Source: JAXGPF01 sp964463985
GTDB taxonomy: Bacteria; Verrucomicrobiota; Kiritimatiellia; JAAZAB01
Length of the DNA stretch: 64,000 nucleotides
Assembly: GCA_964463985.1 (NCBI GenBank)
Contig: CAYXEK010000001.1
Coordinates: 56,475 to 120,474 of the forward strand
Direction of reading: 5' to 3'
Shown here: in pieces, positions 1 to 8,500 of the stretch
Layout: every line of letters starts with the position of its first letter
Position numbering within the stretch: the first letter of the stretch is position 1
Translations under genes and position numbers: made by a program
The notes under the pieces: generated by a model
Told to the model about the DNA's origin: nothing
Seen by the model: only the letters and a program-made list of their open reading frames with translations
The model's database searches: none

Positions 1-491
1 TTGTAGGCGTGCTGCCAGGCTTCAATCTGGCGGAGCAATTCGACCACGCTGCGGCCGACGCTGTCGGCCACTGTTTCCTCGGCCACCACAATACCGTCGG
101 GATTGATGATGAACCGCCCGCGCAAGGCCACGCCTTCCTGTTCCACCCAGACGCCGAATTTGCGCGCTACATCTCCGGTGGTGTCCGCGCCCATGGTAAG
201 TTTCAGGTTTTTCAACAGCGGCTCGGTTTCAACAAAGCGCTTGTGGCTGAACTTGGTGTCGCCGGAAATGGGCACAACCACCACGCCCAGCTTGGTCAGC
301 TTGTCAAGGTGCGCGTTCATGGCGGCGATTTCCGTGGGGCAGACGAAGGTGAAATCCGCCGGGTAAAAACATACCACCGCCCACTTGCCTTTAAGCTGCT
401 CGCTGGAAACTTTCGTGTAATGCCCCGTAGCGGCATCATAGGCATCCATCTCGAATTCAGGCATACGGCGCATTACCAGGGTTGTACTCAT
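1..491 (-). CDS. AhpC/Prx-type peroxiredoxin (C-terminus cut by window edge)
   Basis: Thiol peroxidase that reduces H2O2 and organic hydroperoxides in the cytoplasm. Reading the minus strand from the ATG at 491 gives a typical 2-Cys peroxiredoxin N-terminus with the peroxidatic cysteine in DFTFVCPTEI (Cys51 from this start), close to Cys47 of AhpC. The resolving cysteine expected near the C-terminus would lie beyond base 1, so 1-Cys versus 2-Cys cannot be decided. An in-frame ATG at 578 with a near-perfect AAGGAGGT at 583-590 would add 29 hydrophilic residues. I prefer 491 because it matches the family's usual N-terminal length and has its own AGGAG, but the upstream start is real competition. 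Its upstream AT-rich palindrome may be a peroxide-regulator site. Confidence 0.9.
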   Translation of the reverse strand, partial: MSTTLVMRRMPEFEMDAYDAATGHYTKVSSEQLKGKWAVVCFYPADFTFVCPTEIAAMNAHLDKLTKLGVVVVPISGDTKFSHKRFVETEPLLKNLKLTMGADTTGDVARKFGVWVEQEGVALRGRFIINPDGIVVAEETVADSVGRSVVELLRQIEAWQHAY

Positions 492-633
492 TTTTTTCTT
501 CTCCTGTTTGGGTTCATTGTTGACCGCCGAAGTTTCCGGTTCCGCATCCTCAATCACCTTCATTTTGTCGCAAGGCATTCATACCTCCTTGTAAGCCGCT
601 ATGTTTCTAACTCAAATCAATTGTGAATTCTAG

Positions 634-645
634 TAATAATTATTA
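634..645. promoter_or_regulatory. AT-rich 12-bp palindrome upstream of peroxiredoxin
   Basis: Perfect palindrome TAATAATTATTA about 55 bp upstream of the upper peroxiredoxin start. It resembles, but does not match, the PerR/Fur-type box (TTATAATNATTATAA). A role in peroxide-responsive control is an inference from position and gene function. AT-rich palindromes of this length also arise by chance. Confidence 0.25.
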
Positions 646-680
646 AATAGTCCAGTTAATTTGCAGATGCATAAAGAAGA

Positions 681-709
681 TTGACACCTTCCGGAGATCA
701 TTTTAACCT
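681..709 (+). promoter_or_regulatory. Candidate sigma70-type promoter toward nqr
   Basis: A perfect TTGACA at 681-686 is followed, after 17 bases, by TAACCT at 704-709, a weak -10. Transcription from here would give a leader of about 270 nt that runs through the 816-962 repeat element before the nqrB start. No other promoter-like pair was noticed before the operon. Confidence 0.3.
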
Positions 710-815
710 GTATTCCATGCAGGCCGGGCTGAAATCTTCATCAATATTCGGAGGCCGCAACGGTGAAAAGTGATTGGACGGTCCGGCCGCCGGCAAGTTC
801 TAAAGGGTAGAGTTG

Positions 816-962
816 CTTTCAAAAGTCAGATTTTTGAAAGCAGTATTCAGTATCCAGAAGTCAGTAGTCAGAAGCGCAAAAGATATAAAATGTTTATAAC
901 CAACCTCTTGTATTTATTCTGAATTCTGACTCCTGAATTCTTTCAAAACGTTAGTTTTGAAA
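816..962. repeat. MITE-like 147-bp element with matching terminal hairpins
   Basis: Left end: CTTTCAAAA (816-824) pairs perfectly with TTTTGAAAG (832-840). Right end: TTTCAAAA (941-948) pairs with TTTTGAAA (955-962). Just inside each hairpin lie related segments rich in TCAG/AGTCAG (840-873), matched in reverse complement by 917-940. The whole is therefore an imperfect terminal inverted repeat of about 45-60 bp around an AT-rich core. It encodes nothing and sits directly before nqrB. Such short non-autonomous palindromic elements are usually multicopy; this copy is the only one in the window. Confidence 0.5.
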
Positions 963-984
963 TTGGCTCGGGAAAATACGGGTT

Positions 985-2103
985 TTGGCATTAAAAGATA
1001 TTATCGGACGTCCTGACATGCCTCAAAGATTGCTGCTCCAAATGGTCAAGCATCCCGCGCCTGCCGGCTGGCTGCGCCGGCAGCCGGCGATGCGACGGGT
1101 GATGCTGGCGCTGATTCCCTGCGCCACCGGCAGCGTGTATTATTTCGGCTGGCGGGCGCTGGCGATGATCGCGTTTTGCTGCGCCTGGGGGTTCCTGCTG
1201 GAGTGGATTTTCTGCCGTCTGCGCAGCGAGCCGGTGAGCGAGGCGGTGTTCGTGACAGGAACGCTCTTTGCCTTGGTCATGCCGCCGGGCGTGGGCTGGC
1301 ATGTGCTGGCGGTCGGCACGGGCTTTGCGGTGATTTTCGCCAAGGAAGTTTTTGGCGGATTCGGCCGCAACTTTTTCAATCCGGCGCTTGCCGGGCGGTG
1401 TTTTGTCTATATTTGCTTTCCCGTGGCATTGACCGGCGTCTGGGCTCCGGCGGCTGCCGGGCCGTTCGGCGCGCTGGACCGCTGGTCCACGGCCGTCCAC
1501 GCCGACGGCGCGGATGCATCCACCAGCGCCACGCCCATGGCATATCTGAAAGCGGGGCAGTTAAAGTTGTCGGCGGACGAAACGGCGGCCGCCGCAATAC
1601 CTGCGTCGGTCGGCGACCGCGAACAGGTGGCCATCCGCCCCGGCGCGCTGCTGAAGGCGCAGCTTTTCGGGAACCTCAGCGGCGCCATGGGCGCCACGAG
1701 CGCGCTGCTGATTATGCTGGGCGGGCTTTACCTGTTCTGGACCGGAACTGCCAGCCGCGCGACGATTCTCGCCCTGGTGCTCACCTACGCGGCGCTGAAC
1801 CAGGCGCTTTACTGGCTGGGCGTCAAGCCCGTGCCGGGCGCCTGGCCCGCGCTGTTCGGCGGCGGTTTCCTGCTGGGGGCGTTTTTCATGGCCACCGATC
1901 CGGTCAGTTCGCCCCGGACAACGGCCGGGCGCGTTTATTACGGTATCCTGATCGGCGCGGCCACCCTGGTGATCCGCAATTTCTCGATTTTCAACGGCGG
2001 CCTGATGTTCGGCATTCTCCTGGGCAACATGTTTGCGCCGATCATTGATTACGTGGTGCAGGCCTGGCGCCGCCCCCGGCGCCGGCGGGAGGCGCGGCCA
2101 TGA
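985..2103 (+). CDS. nqrB: Na+-translocating NADH:quinone reductase subunit B
   Basis: Membrane subunit of Na+-NQR that carries covalently bound FMN and contributes to the sodium channel. The 372-aa product has many transmembrane stretches and the family hallmark GRNFFNPALAGR (about residues 128-138). The flavinylation site appears as TSAT with Thr183 as expected FMN acceptor (SGAT in most homologues). RnfD is the alternative, but the operon ends in an NqrF-type reductase, which only NQR has. The start is a TTG giving MALK, like other NqrB proteins; an ATG at 1018 is possible and neither has a strong ribosome site. It overlaps nqrC by ATGA. Slightly shorter than the usual 400-415 aa. Confidence 0.92.
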   Translation: MALKDIIGRPDMPQRLLLQMVKHPAPAGWLRRQPAMRRVMLALIPCATGSVYYFGWRALAMIAFCCAWGFLLEWIFCRLRSEPVSEAVFVTGTLFALVMPPGVGWHVLAVGTGFAVIFAKEVFGGFGRNFFNPALAGRCFVYICFPVALTGVWAPAAAGPFGALDRWSTAVHADGADASTSATPMAYLKAGQLKLSADETAAAAIPASVGDREQVAIRPGALLKAQLFGNLSGAMGATSALLIMLGGLYLFWTGTASRATILALVLTYAALNQALYWLGVKPVPGAWPALFGGGFLLGAFFMATDPVSSPRTTAGRVYYGILIGAATLVIRNFSIFNGGLMFGILLGNMFAPIIDYVVQAWRRPRRRREARP

Positions 2104-2720
2104 CGCTGAAAGACCAGCCCTGGTTCCCGGTGGCCTACATGTTCCTGGCCACGGCCTGCGCGAGCGTGCTGCTGATCGGGCTGGCGCGGATAACGCGCGC
2201 GCGCGTGTCGGCGAACGAGCAGTTGATGTTTGAAAAGGCCGCCTTGGAAGCTTTCCCGGCGCTTGCAATGCCGCCGGCGCCGGAAGTGCATGCGCGGTTC
2301 AACCAGCTTTTTGAAAAAACGCCGGATGCCGCCGGCGCTTATGTCTGCCGCCGGGATGGCGAGGTTTTGGGCTATGCGGTGCCGATGTCAGGCCGGGGAT
2401 TCTGGGCGCCGATCCGCGGGGTGGCGGGCGTGGCGGCCGACCTGGCGAAGCTTACCGGGCTGGGATTTTACGATCAGAACGAGACGCCCGGACTCGGCGC
2501 CCGGATTACGGAGCGGGGTTTTCGGCGTCAATTCGCCGGCCTGGCGGTCGGGCCGCCCGACCGCCCGGTGGGCATCCGGCCGCCGGCGTCGGCGCTCAAT
2601 TCCAATGAAGTTCACGGCATCACCGGCGCCACGCAGACCTGCCGGCGCCTGGAACAACTTCTCAACCGCGGCCTGGCCGGCTGGCTCGCGGAGATGCGGG
2701 CCCGGGAGGCGGCACCATGA
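2100..2720 (+). CDS. nqrC: Na+-NQR subunit C (covalent FMN subunit)
   Basis: Subunit with one N-terminal transmembrane anchor (about residues 11-29) and a periplasmic FMN-binding domain. The flavinylation motif is clear: GITGAT with Thr178 as the acceptor, preceded by the conserved ETPGLG (about 128-133). The protein is 206 aa, shorter than the roughly 255 aa of Vibrio NqrC and nearer RnfG, but the gene order B-C-D-E-F fixes the assignment. It overlaps nqrB and nqrD by 4 bp each, so translation is probably coupled. Flavinylation needs an ApbE transferase, which is not in this window. Confidence 0.92.
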   Translation: MTLKDQPWFPVAYMFLATACASVLLIGLARITRARVSANEQLMFEKAALEAFPALAMPPAPEVHARFNQLFEKTPDAAGAYVCRRDGEVLGYAVPMSGRGFWAPIRGVAGVAADLAKLTGLGFYDQNETPGLGARITERGFRRQFAGLAVGPPDRPVGIRPPASALNSNEVHGITGATQTCRRLEQLLNRGLAGWLAEMRAREAAP

Positions 2721-3340
2721 ACGGCGCCAACAAGACTTCGCGCGATATCATGCTGGACGGGCTCTGGCGCGACAATCCCGTGTTCCGCCAGGTGCTGGGG
2801 ATATGCAGCACGCTGGCCGTGACCAATGCCGTCATGAACACCGCGGTGATGTGCGCATCGCTGACCCTGGTGACGATGATGAGTTGCCTGACAGTGTCGC
2901 TCCTGCGGAACTGGACGCCGCGCAATATCCGCATGATGGTGCAGACGCTGATCATGGCGTTTTACGTGATCATCGTGGACCTGGCGCTGAAGGCGTACTG
3001 GCCGGAAATGAGCCGCAATCTCGGCCCGTTTGTCGGGCTGATCATCACCAACTGCATCCTGATGGGCCGGTGCGAGGCGTTTGCGTCGTCGCATGCGCCG
3101 GGTCCGGCGCTGCTGGACGGGCTGTTCAACGGCCTGGGATATTCCGCCGTGCTCCTGGCGATCGCCGTGCCCCGGGAATTGCTGGGCATGGGGACAATCC
3201 TGGGCGCGCCCATGCCGTATTTTTCATCCATGCACTGGGACAAGTGGATTATCATGGTCATGCCGCCGGGAGCATTTTTCATGCTGGCGTCGTTATTGTG
3301 GATTTGCCGCTCAATCGAGCCCGGGAGGATTAAAAAATGA
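2717..3340 (+). CDS. nqrD: Na+-NQR subunit D
   Basis: Integral membrane subunit (207 aa) of the NqrDE/RnfEA family, six transmembrane helices expected. The two cysteines that help hold the intramembrane iron centre between NqrD and NqrE in characterised complexes are present at Cys30 (LGICSTLAVTN) and Cys113 (TNCILMGRCEAF). ATGA overlaps join it to nqrC and nqrE. The spacing of the cysteines agrees with Vibrio NqrD, so an active complex is likely. Confidence 0.93.
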   Translation: MNGANKTSRDIMLDGLWRDNPVFRQVLGICSTLAVTNAVMNTAVMCASLTLVTMMSCLTVSLLRNWTPRNIRMMVQTLIMAFYVIIVDLALKAYWPEMSRNLGPFVGLIITNCILMGRCEAFASSHAPGPALLDGLFNGLGYSAVLLAIAVPRELLGMGTILGAPMPYFSSMHWDKWIIMVMPPGAFFMLASLLWICRSIEPGRIKK

Positions 3341-3936
3341 ACGGCACGGAAGGAACAGCCTGGCTGGCGGTGGTCACAATGTTTGCCGCGGCCTTCACCC
3401 AGAACATACTGCTGACGACGTTTCTGGGAATGTGCCCGTTTACCAGCGTGTCGCGCGAGGTCAAAACCGCCGCGGGGTTGGGCGGCGCGGTGGTGTTTGT
3501 GATGACGGCGACGGCGGCGCTGAACTGGCTGGCCTATTACTACATTCTGGCGCCGCTGGGCCTGGAGTTTTTCCGGTTCATCCTGTTTATCATCATCATT
3601 GCGGCGTTTGTGCAACTGGTGGAAATGGTGATTGACCGGTATGCGCCCCGGCTTTATCAGGCGCTGGGAATATTTCTGCCGCTAATCACTGTTAACTGCG
3701 CCATCCTGGGCGCGTCGCTGTTTGCGATCATCCGCGGGTATCCGTTTCTGGCGACCCTGGGTTACGGTTTCGGCAGCGGCGTCGGATGGCTGCTGGCGAT
3801 ACTGGCGATGGCGGGCATCCGGCAACGGCTGAACGAAGCCCGCGTGCCTCGCGGATTGCGGGGGCCGGGCATTACGCTGATCATTGCCGGCCTGATGGCG
3901 CTGGCATTTGTAGGTTTCACGGGCGTATTAAATTGA
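3337..3936 (+). CDS. nqrE: Na+-NQR subunit E
   Basis: Integral membrane subunit (199 aa), pseudosymmetric partner of NqrD. It keeps the paired iron-ligand cysteines, Cys33 in FLGMCPF and Cys121 in TVNCAILG. It follows nqrD with a 4-bp overlap and lies 10 bp before nqrF. Length and hydrophobic profile are normal for the family. Confidence 0.93.
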   Translation: MNGTEGTAWLAVVTMFAAAFTQNILLTTFLGMCPFTSVSREVKTAAGLGGAVVFVMTATAALNWLAYYYILAPLGLEFFRFILFIIIIAAFVQLVEMVIDRYAPRLYQALGIFLPLITVNCAILGASLFAIIRGYPFLATLGYGFGSGVGWLLAILAMAGIRQRLNEARVPRGLRGPGITLIIAGLMALAFVGFTGVLN

Positions 3937-3946
3937 GGTCCTCGGC

Positions 3947-5047
3947 TTGGCGGGCATTTTTACAGCAGCCTTGATCGTCAGTTCCATTGCCGCCGGCCTG
4001 GCGCTGATGGTGGTTTTGGCCGAGCGCCTGATTGCGAATTACGGCGAATGCAGGATAACCATCAACCGGAAAAGGGATCTGACGGTAACCGGCGGCAAAT
4101 CGTTGCTGTCGGCCCTGGCGGAGGCCAAAATTTACATTCCCAGCGCCTGCGGCGGGCGGGGAACCTGCGGCGCCTGCAAGCTGCGGGTGCTGGCGGGCGG
4201 CGGGGCGGTTTTGCCGACCGAACGGCCTTTTCTGACGCCCCAGGAACTGGCGGACCAGGTGCGGCTTTCCTGCCAGGTCAAGGTGCGGAACGACCTGGAA
4301 ATCGAAATTCCCGAAGAATTGTTCAACATCCGGGAATATGCGGCCCGCTGCGCCCGCATCGAGGATTTGACTCATGACATGAAACGCTTCCGGTTGGAAT
4401 TGACCGATCCGCCGGCGCTGGAATTCACGGCCGGCCAGTATGTGCAGTTGTTTTGCCCATCATACGGCCGCGGCCGCGGCAAGGTCTACCGGGCGTATTC
4501 GATTGCCTCCGACCCGCATGACACCGGCGCCGTGGAATTAATTGTCCGGCGCGTGCCCGGGGGAATTTGCACCACCTGGTGTTTCGATTATCTGAAAACC
4601 GGCGCGGCGGTGCGGTTTAACGGGCCCTACGGTGATTTCCGGCTCAGCGGCAATTCGGCGCCGATGGTGTTCCTGGCAGGCGGCAGCGGCATTGCGCCCT
4701 TTGTTTCAATTTTGCACGCCATGCGCCGAGGGCAGGACCGGCGCCCGGCGGTGTTTTTTTTCGGCGCCCGGACCGTCCGCGATCTCTGCCTGGCGGACCA
4801 GATGGCGGAGTTTGCCCGCGCCCTGCCGGATTTCACCTACGTGCCGGTGGTTTCACAGCCGGCCGGCGCGGACGCCTGGCAGGGTGAAACCGGGCTGGTG
4901 ACCGAGGCTGTCCGCCGGCGGTTCAAGGATTTGAGCGGCCATGAAGGTTATCTCTGCGGCAGTCCGGGGTTGATTGACGCGGCAGTGGAGCTTTTCACCG
5001 CGCTGGGCATGCCGGGCGACAGGATTTATTACGACAAGTTTGCGTGA
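3947..5047 (+). CDS. nqrF: Na+-NQR subunit F (NADH dehydrogenase, 2Fe-2S/FAD)
   Basis: Electron-entry subunit that oxidises NADH and passes electrons through FAD and a 2Fe-2S centre into the membrane subunits. Domains in order: N-terminal membrane anchor (about 5-26), plant-type ferredoxin domain with Cys68, Cys74, Cys77 and Cys109, FAD domain with RAYS (182-185), NAD domain with GGSGIAP (245-251), and the characteristic ending YYDKFA. Start is TTG preceded by TTGAGG. At 366 aa it is shorter than the usual 405-410 aa. This gene separates NQR from Rnf. The quinone-side subunit nqrA is not found next to the cluster. Confidence 0.93.
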   Translation: MAGIFTAALIVSSIAAGLALMVVLAERLIANYGECRITINRKRDLTVTGGKSLLSALAEAKIYIPSACGGRGTCGACKLRVLAGGGAVLPTERPFLTPQELADQVRLSCQVKVRNDLEIEIPEELFNIREYAARCARIEDLTHDMKRFRLELTDPPALEFTAGQYVQLFCPSYGRGRGKVYRAYSIASDPHDTGAVELIVRRVPGGICTTWCFDYLKTGAAVRFNGPYGDFRLSGNSAPMVFLAGGSGIAPFVSILHAMRRGQDRRPAVFFFGARTVRDLCLADQMAEFARALPDFTYVPVVSQPAGADAWQGETGLVTEAVRRRFKDLSGHEGYLCGSPGLIDAAVELFTALGMPGDRIYYDKFA

Positions 5048-5058
5048 GGAGACCGGAC

Positions 5059-5511
5059 ATGAAAATATCGCTGCGGGAAGCGCAACTGGAAGCGCTGCTG
5101 CGTTCGTCGGCGCTGGTGGCCGACGGCTTCATGGGCCGGGATGAGCGCCGGGCAGAGGAAGTGATCCAGGCCGACGCCGAGATCCTGGCCCGGCGCGGTC
5201 TGACGCCTGCCATGCTGGCGCGGCGCATGCGCGAACTGACGGCGGCGGGACGGGCGGGACTGGGTGATCCGGTAGAGTTGGGCGGCTTGCGTGTGAGCGT
5301 CGAGGAGTACAAGGGCGTGCTGGTCTGCCCCTGGGGGCATCCGGGGCGTTATGCCAAGCGGGTGACGACCGCCGAGCGGCCGGCGACGGGCGCGGCGTTG
5401 ACCTGGACGGATTTGAACGTCCATTTGATCGAGGCGCACGGTTTTTTTGAGGGCCGGGGCTCGGCCTTCCGGATTGAACCGGAAACCGCGGCGGAGTTTC
5501 TGTTCGGATAA
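5059..5511 (+). CDS. Uncharacterised small protein at the end of the nqr operon
   Basis: 150-aa soluble protein of unknown function. The ATG at 5059 is chosen because GTGAGGAG ends about 7 bases before it; a GTG at 5044 overlapping the nqrF stop is less likely. No signal peptide, membrane segment or cofactor motif. The N-terminal half is charged and probably helical; the C-terminal half has a CPWGHPGRYAKR stretch with one Cys and one His. It lies 11 bp after nqrF on the same strand and ends before the convergent kinase gene, so it is the last cistron of the operon. A role in NQR assembly or regulation is only a positional guess. Confidence 0.7.
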   Translation: MKISLREAQLEALLRSSALVADGFMGRDERRAEEVIQADAEILARRGLTPAMLARRMRELTAAGRAGLGDPVELGGLRVSVEEYKGVLVCPWGHPGRYAKRVTTAERPATGAALTWTDLNVHLIEAHGFFEGRGSAFRIEPETAAEFLFG

Positions 5512-5546
5512 TGCCCGTGCGTTCAACATGCGCCAAGCTGCATGGT

Positions 5547-8500
5547 TCAGGCCGTATCCTCGACCGGCAGCATAATTACCGCCGTGGCGCCTTTCCCGGG
5601 CGCCGATTCGATCGCCAGCCGGCCTTTCAGGCTCTCGATGCGCTGGCGGATGCCGAACAGGCCGAATCCGCCCTGGCGCGGGTCGCGCCGTTCCAATTTG
5701 CCCGGGTCAAATCCCGCGCCATCGTCTTGAACACGAATCAGGATTTCGCCTTTGCGGCCGGTGACGGTCACGCGCACCAACCGCGGCCCGGCGTGTTTCA
5801 AGGCATTCATAATGAGCTCACGCACGGACTGGAAGATCAGGCCGCGGATTGGAATGGCCATGGCGACGGCCTCGCCTTCTTCCGCGACAAATACCTGGAC
5901 GCCATGCTGTTGCTGAATCTTATCCGCCAGTTCCCGCAACGCAGGCACCAGCCCGAGTTCGTAGAGCAGGGAAGGCGTCAGGTCGGACATTACCGTGCGG
6001 CATTCGGCAATGGCATTGTCCACCAGGACCCTGGTCGTTTGCAATTCGACGCCATCCGTTTTAAGCCTGACCGCGGGCAGGATTTTCTGGGCGGCGCCAA
6101 TTTTCATGCTGGCCAGCGAAAGATTCTGAATGATGGTGTCGTGGATATAGCGGGAGATTTGCCAACGCTCCTGCTCTTCGCTGGCCGCCAGACGCTCCGC
6201 CAGGCCGCGCAGGCGTTCTTGGTAACGGGCGGTTTCCGCCTCCATGGCCTTCTGCTGGGAAATATCGGTGCAAGTTCCCACCCATTCCCGCACGGTCCCG
6301 TCCGGTGCGATCACGGGTACGCCGCGGACAGCGAAATCAAGGTAACAGCCGTCGAAGCGCCGCAGGCGATATTCCGTCTTATACAAGGATCGCGTGGCGA
6401 CCGCCTGCTCCCACACGGCGGCCGTCCGCTGGCGGTCGTCCGGGTGCAGGGCCCCGATCCAGCCTTGCCCGCGGATTTCCTCCCGGCTCTGGCCGGTGAA
6501 TTTCCGCCAGTCCGGCAGGTCGTCCGCTACTTCACCCGTAGTGTTCGTGGTCCAGACGATTTGCGCCGTGGCGATCACCAGCGAACGGTAGCGCTCTTCA
6601 TTCTTCCGCAACTTCGTCTCCATGTCGAACCGTTGCAATGCCTCTCCGACCAGCGGAATGATGGTCTCAATGAATACGACTACCTCCGAGGGAAACCTGT
6701 CCGGCCGTTCATCGGCCAGGTGGACTACGCCTAACGTCCGGCCCTGGTAGCTGATCGGCAGGACGGCAAGGGAGGCAAATCCGTATTTGACGCAAACGCC
6801 CCGGAACATCTGCCGGTCCGCCTCCTGCATGGTGTTGAATAAAACCGCGGTGTCGTTGCAGAAAAAAGAACCGCCCGGACTCAGCGCCGCGCGGTCGCAT
6901 GGCAACGGCTGCGACGTCATGATGCGCGCGCAGACGCACGCGTCACGGTCGGGGCACAACCGCGATTCGGATGCCAGAAACTCCGGGGTGAACCCCTTGC
7001 TGGCCTCGTAGGGAATCTCCCCGTTATCGTTGCGGATCCGGATACCGATGCAGCGGCATCCGAAAACTTGCTGGAGCAAATCCGTCACGGCTTCCAGATA
7101 ATCGCGGCGGGTGGTTTTCCGGGCAAAGAGCGCAAGCATGGCGCCGGTCACCTTGGCGTGCTCTTCCGACTGCTTGCGCGCGGTCACGTCCGTCCCCACG
7201 CACAGAATCTCGACCAGTCGGCCCTGTTCGTCGCGTACGGCGCGGTTGGACCAATGCACCCAGACCCGTTTGCCGTTTTTACAGATATTCTCGTTTTCGT
7301 TGATCGCGTAAGCGTCGGGGTCAACCGTGATTGACCGCATCATGGCTCCCAGATCGCGCCCCGCCGAATCCACGGCTGGAATAATTGTGCCGACCGCATT
7401 CCGACCCAGCAGTTCCTCTGGCGTAAAACCAAAGAGACGCTGTGCATACTCGTTTAAGAATGTGATTGTGTTATCGGGTGTGATGCGCAGGATAACGCTG
7501 TTGGCGGTTTCCACCAGTTCGCGGTATTTCCGTTCGCTATCCGCCAGGGCCGCGGTGCGCTCCTTGACCATTTGTTCCAGTTCGTCGTGCGAGCGCCGCA
7601 GCACGGCTTCCGCCCATTTAGGTTCCGTGATATCGTGCACCATACCGACCGAACGGATAATCCGGCCGCCAGCATCCCGGGAATGTTCGCATTTTTCGTG
7701 AACCGTGCGGATGGCGCCGTTATCCTTGCGGATGATCCGGTGTTCGACTTCATAACTGTCGCGGTTTTCGCGCACCGAGCTATGATAAGCTTCATCAACG
7801 GCCGCCCGATCGTCGGGATGCACGCGCTCCAGGAAAGCCGCGTAGGTCGGCGCGAACTCCCGCGGTGCCAGGCCGAAGATGCGGTAGACTTCATCCGACC
7901 ATGCCAGCCGGCCTCCGGCGATGTCCAACTCCCAACTGCCGAGATGCGCGATCGCTTCCGTTTGCCGGAGGCGCTGCTCGCTGGCGGCCAACTGCGCCGT
8001 GCGGTCGGCCACACGCTGTTCCAGCGTCTCGTTGAGTTGCTGGAGCGCCGCCTGCGCCTGCCTGACATCCGTGATGTCCAGCCCCATTTCCATGATCATG
8101 GGCGACCCGTCGCTGTCCGTGAAGGGGAAGTCGTGAATTTGGTAGCTGCGTCCGTCAGGCCCGGTCCACTCCCAATGGTGCGGTGCTTTTGTTTGCAGCG
8201 CCTTGAAGGACTCGCAGTTTTGGCAGGCGGCGGAACGGTTAAAAAGGTGCTCAAAGCAGCGCTTGCCGCCGGCAACGCCAAACCGCTCCCGGAAAAAGCG
8301 GTTGGCAAAGGGCATGCGGTGATCCTGCGCCAGCAGCACCACGTAAACCGGCAGCGTCTCCAGCACGTCATAAAGACGCTGACGCTCAGCCAGCACCAGC
8401 TCCTCGGCGCGCTTGCGCTGGGTGATGTCGCGGGCGGCGGCGAAAACCCCCGCGACTTTCCCCTGCGCGTCGCGGTAGACCGAGGCGTTGTAAATGACGG

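Larger units (their letters stand above)
492..984. other. Intergenic region between peroxiredoxin and nqr operon
   Basis: Divergent intergenic region of about 490 bp. It holds an AT-rich palindrome (634-645), a candidate promoter toward nqr (681-709) and a 147-bp element with matching end hairpins (816-962). No convincing coding sequence was found, apart from the possible 29-codon 5' extension of the peroxiredoxin up to base 578. Confidence 0.7.

Noticed and set aside
985..5047. Rnf complex instead of Na+-NQR
   Set aside because: Subunits B-E are homologous to RnfD/G/E/A, but the terminal gene is an NqrF-type ferredoxin/FAD/NADH reductase and there is no RnfB or RnfC.
5511..6734. 407-codon open frame antisense to the kinase C-terminus
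   Set aside because: Covers the HisKA_3/HATPase region on the other strand, whose motifs are intact.
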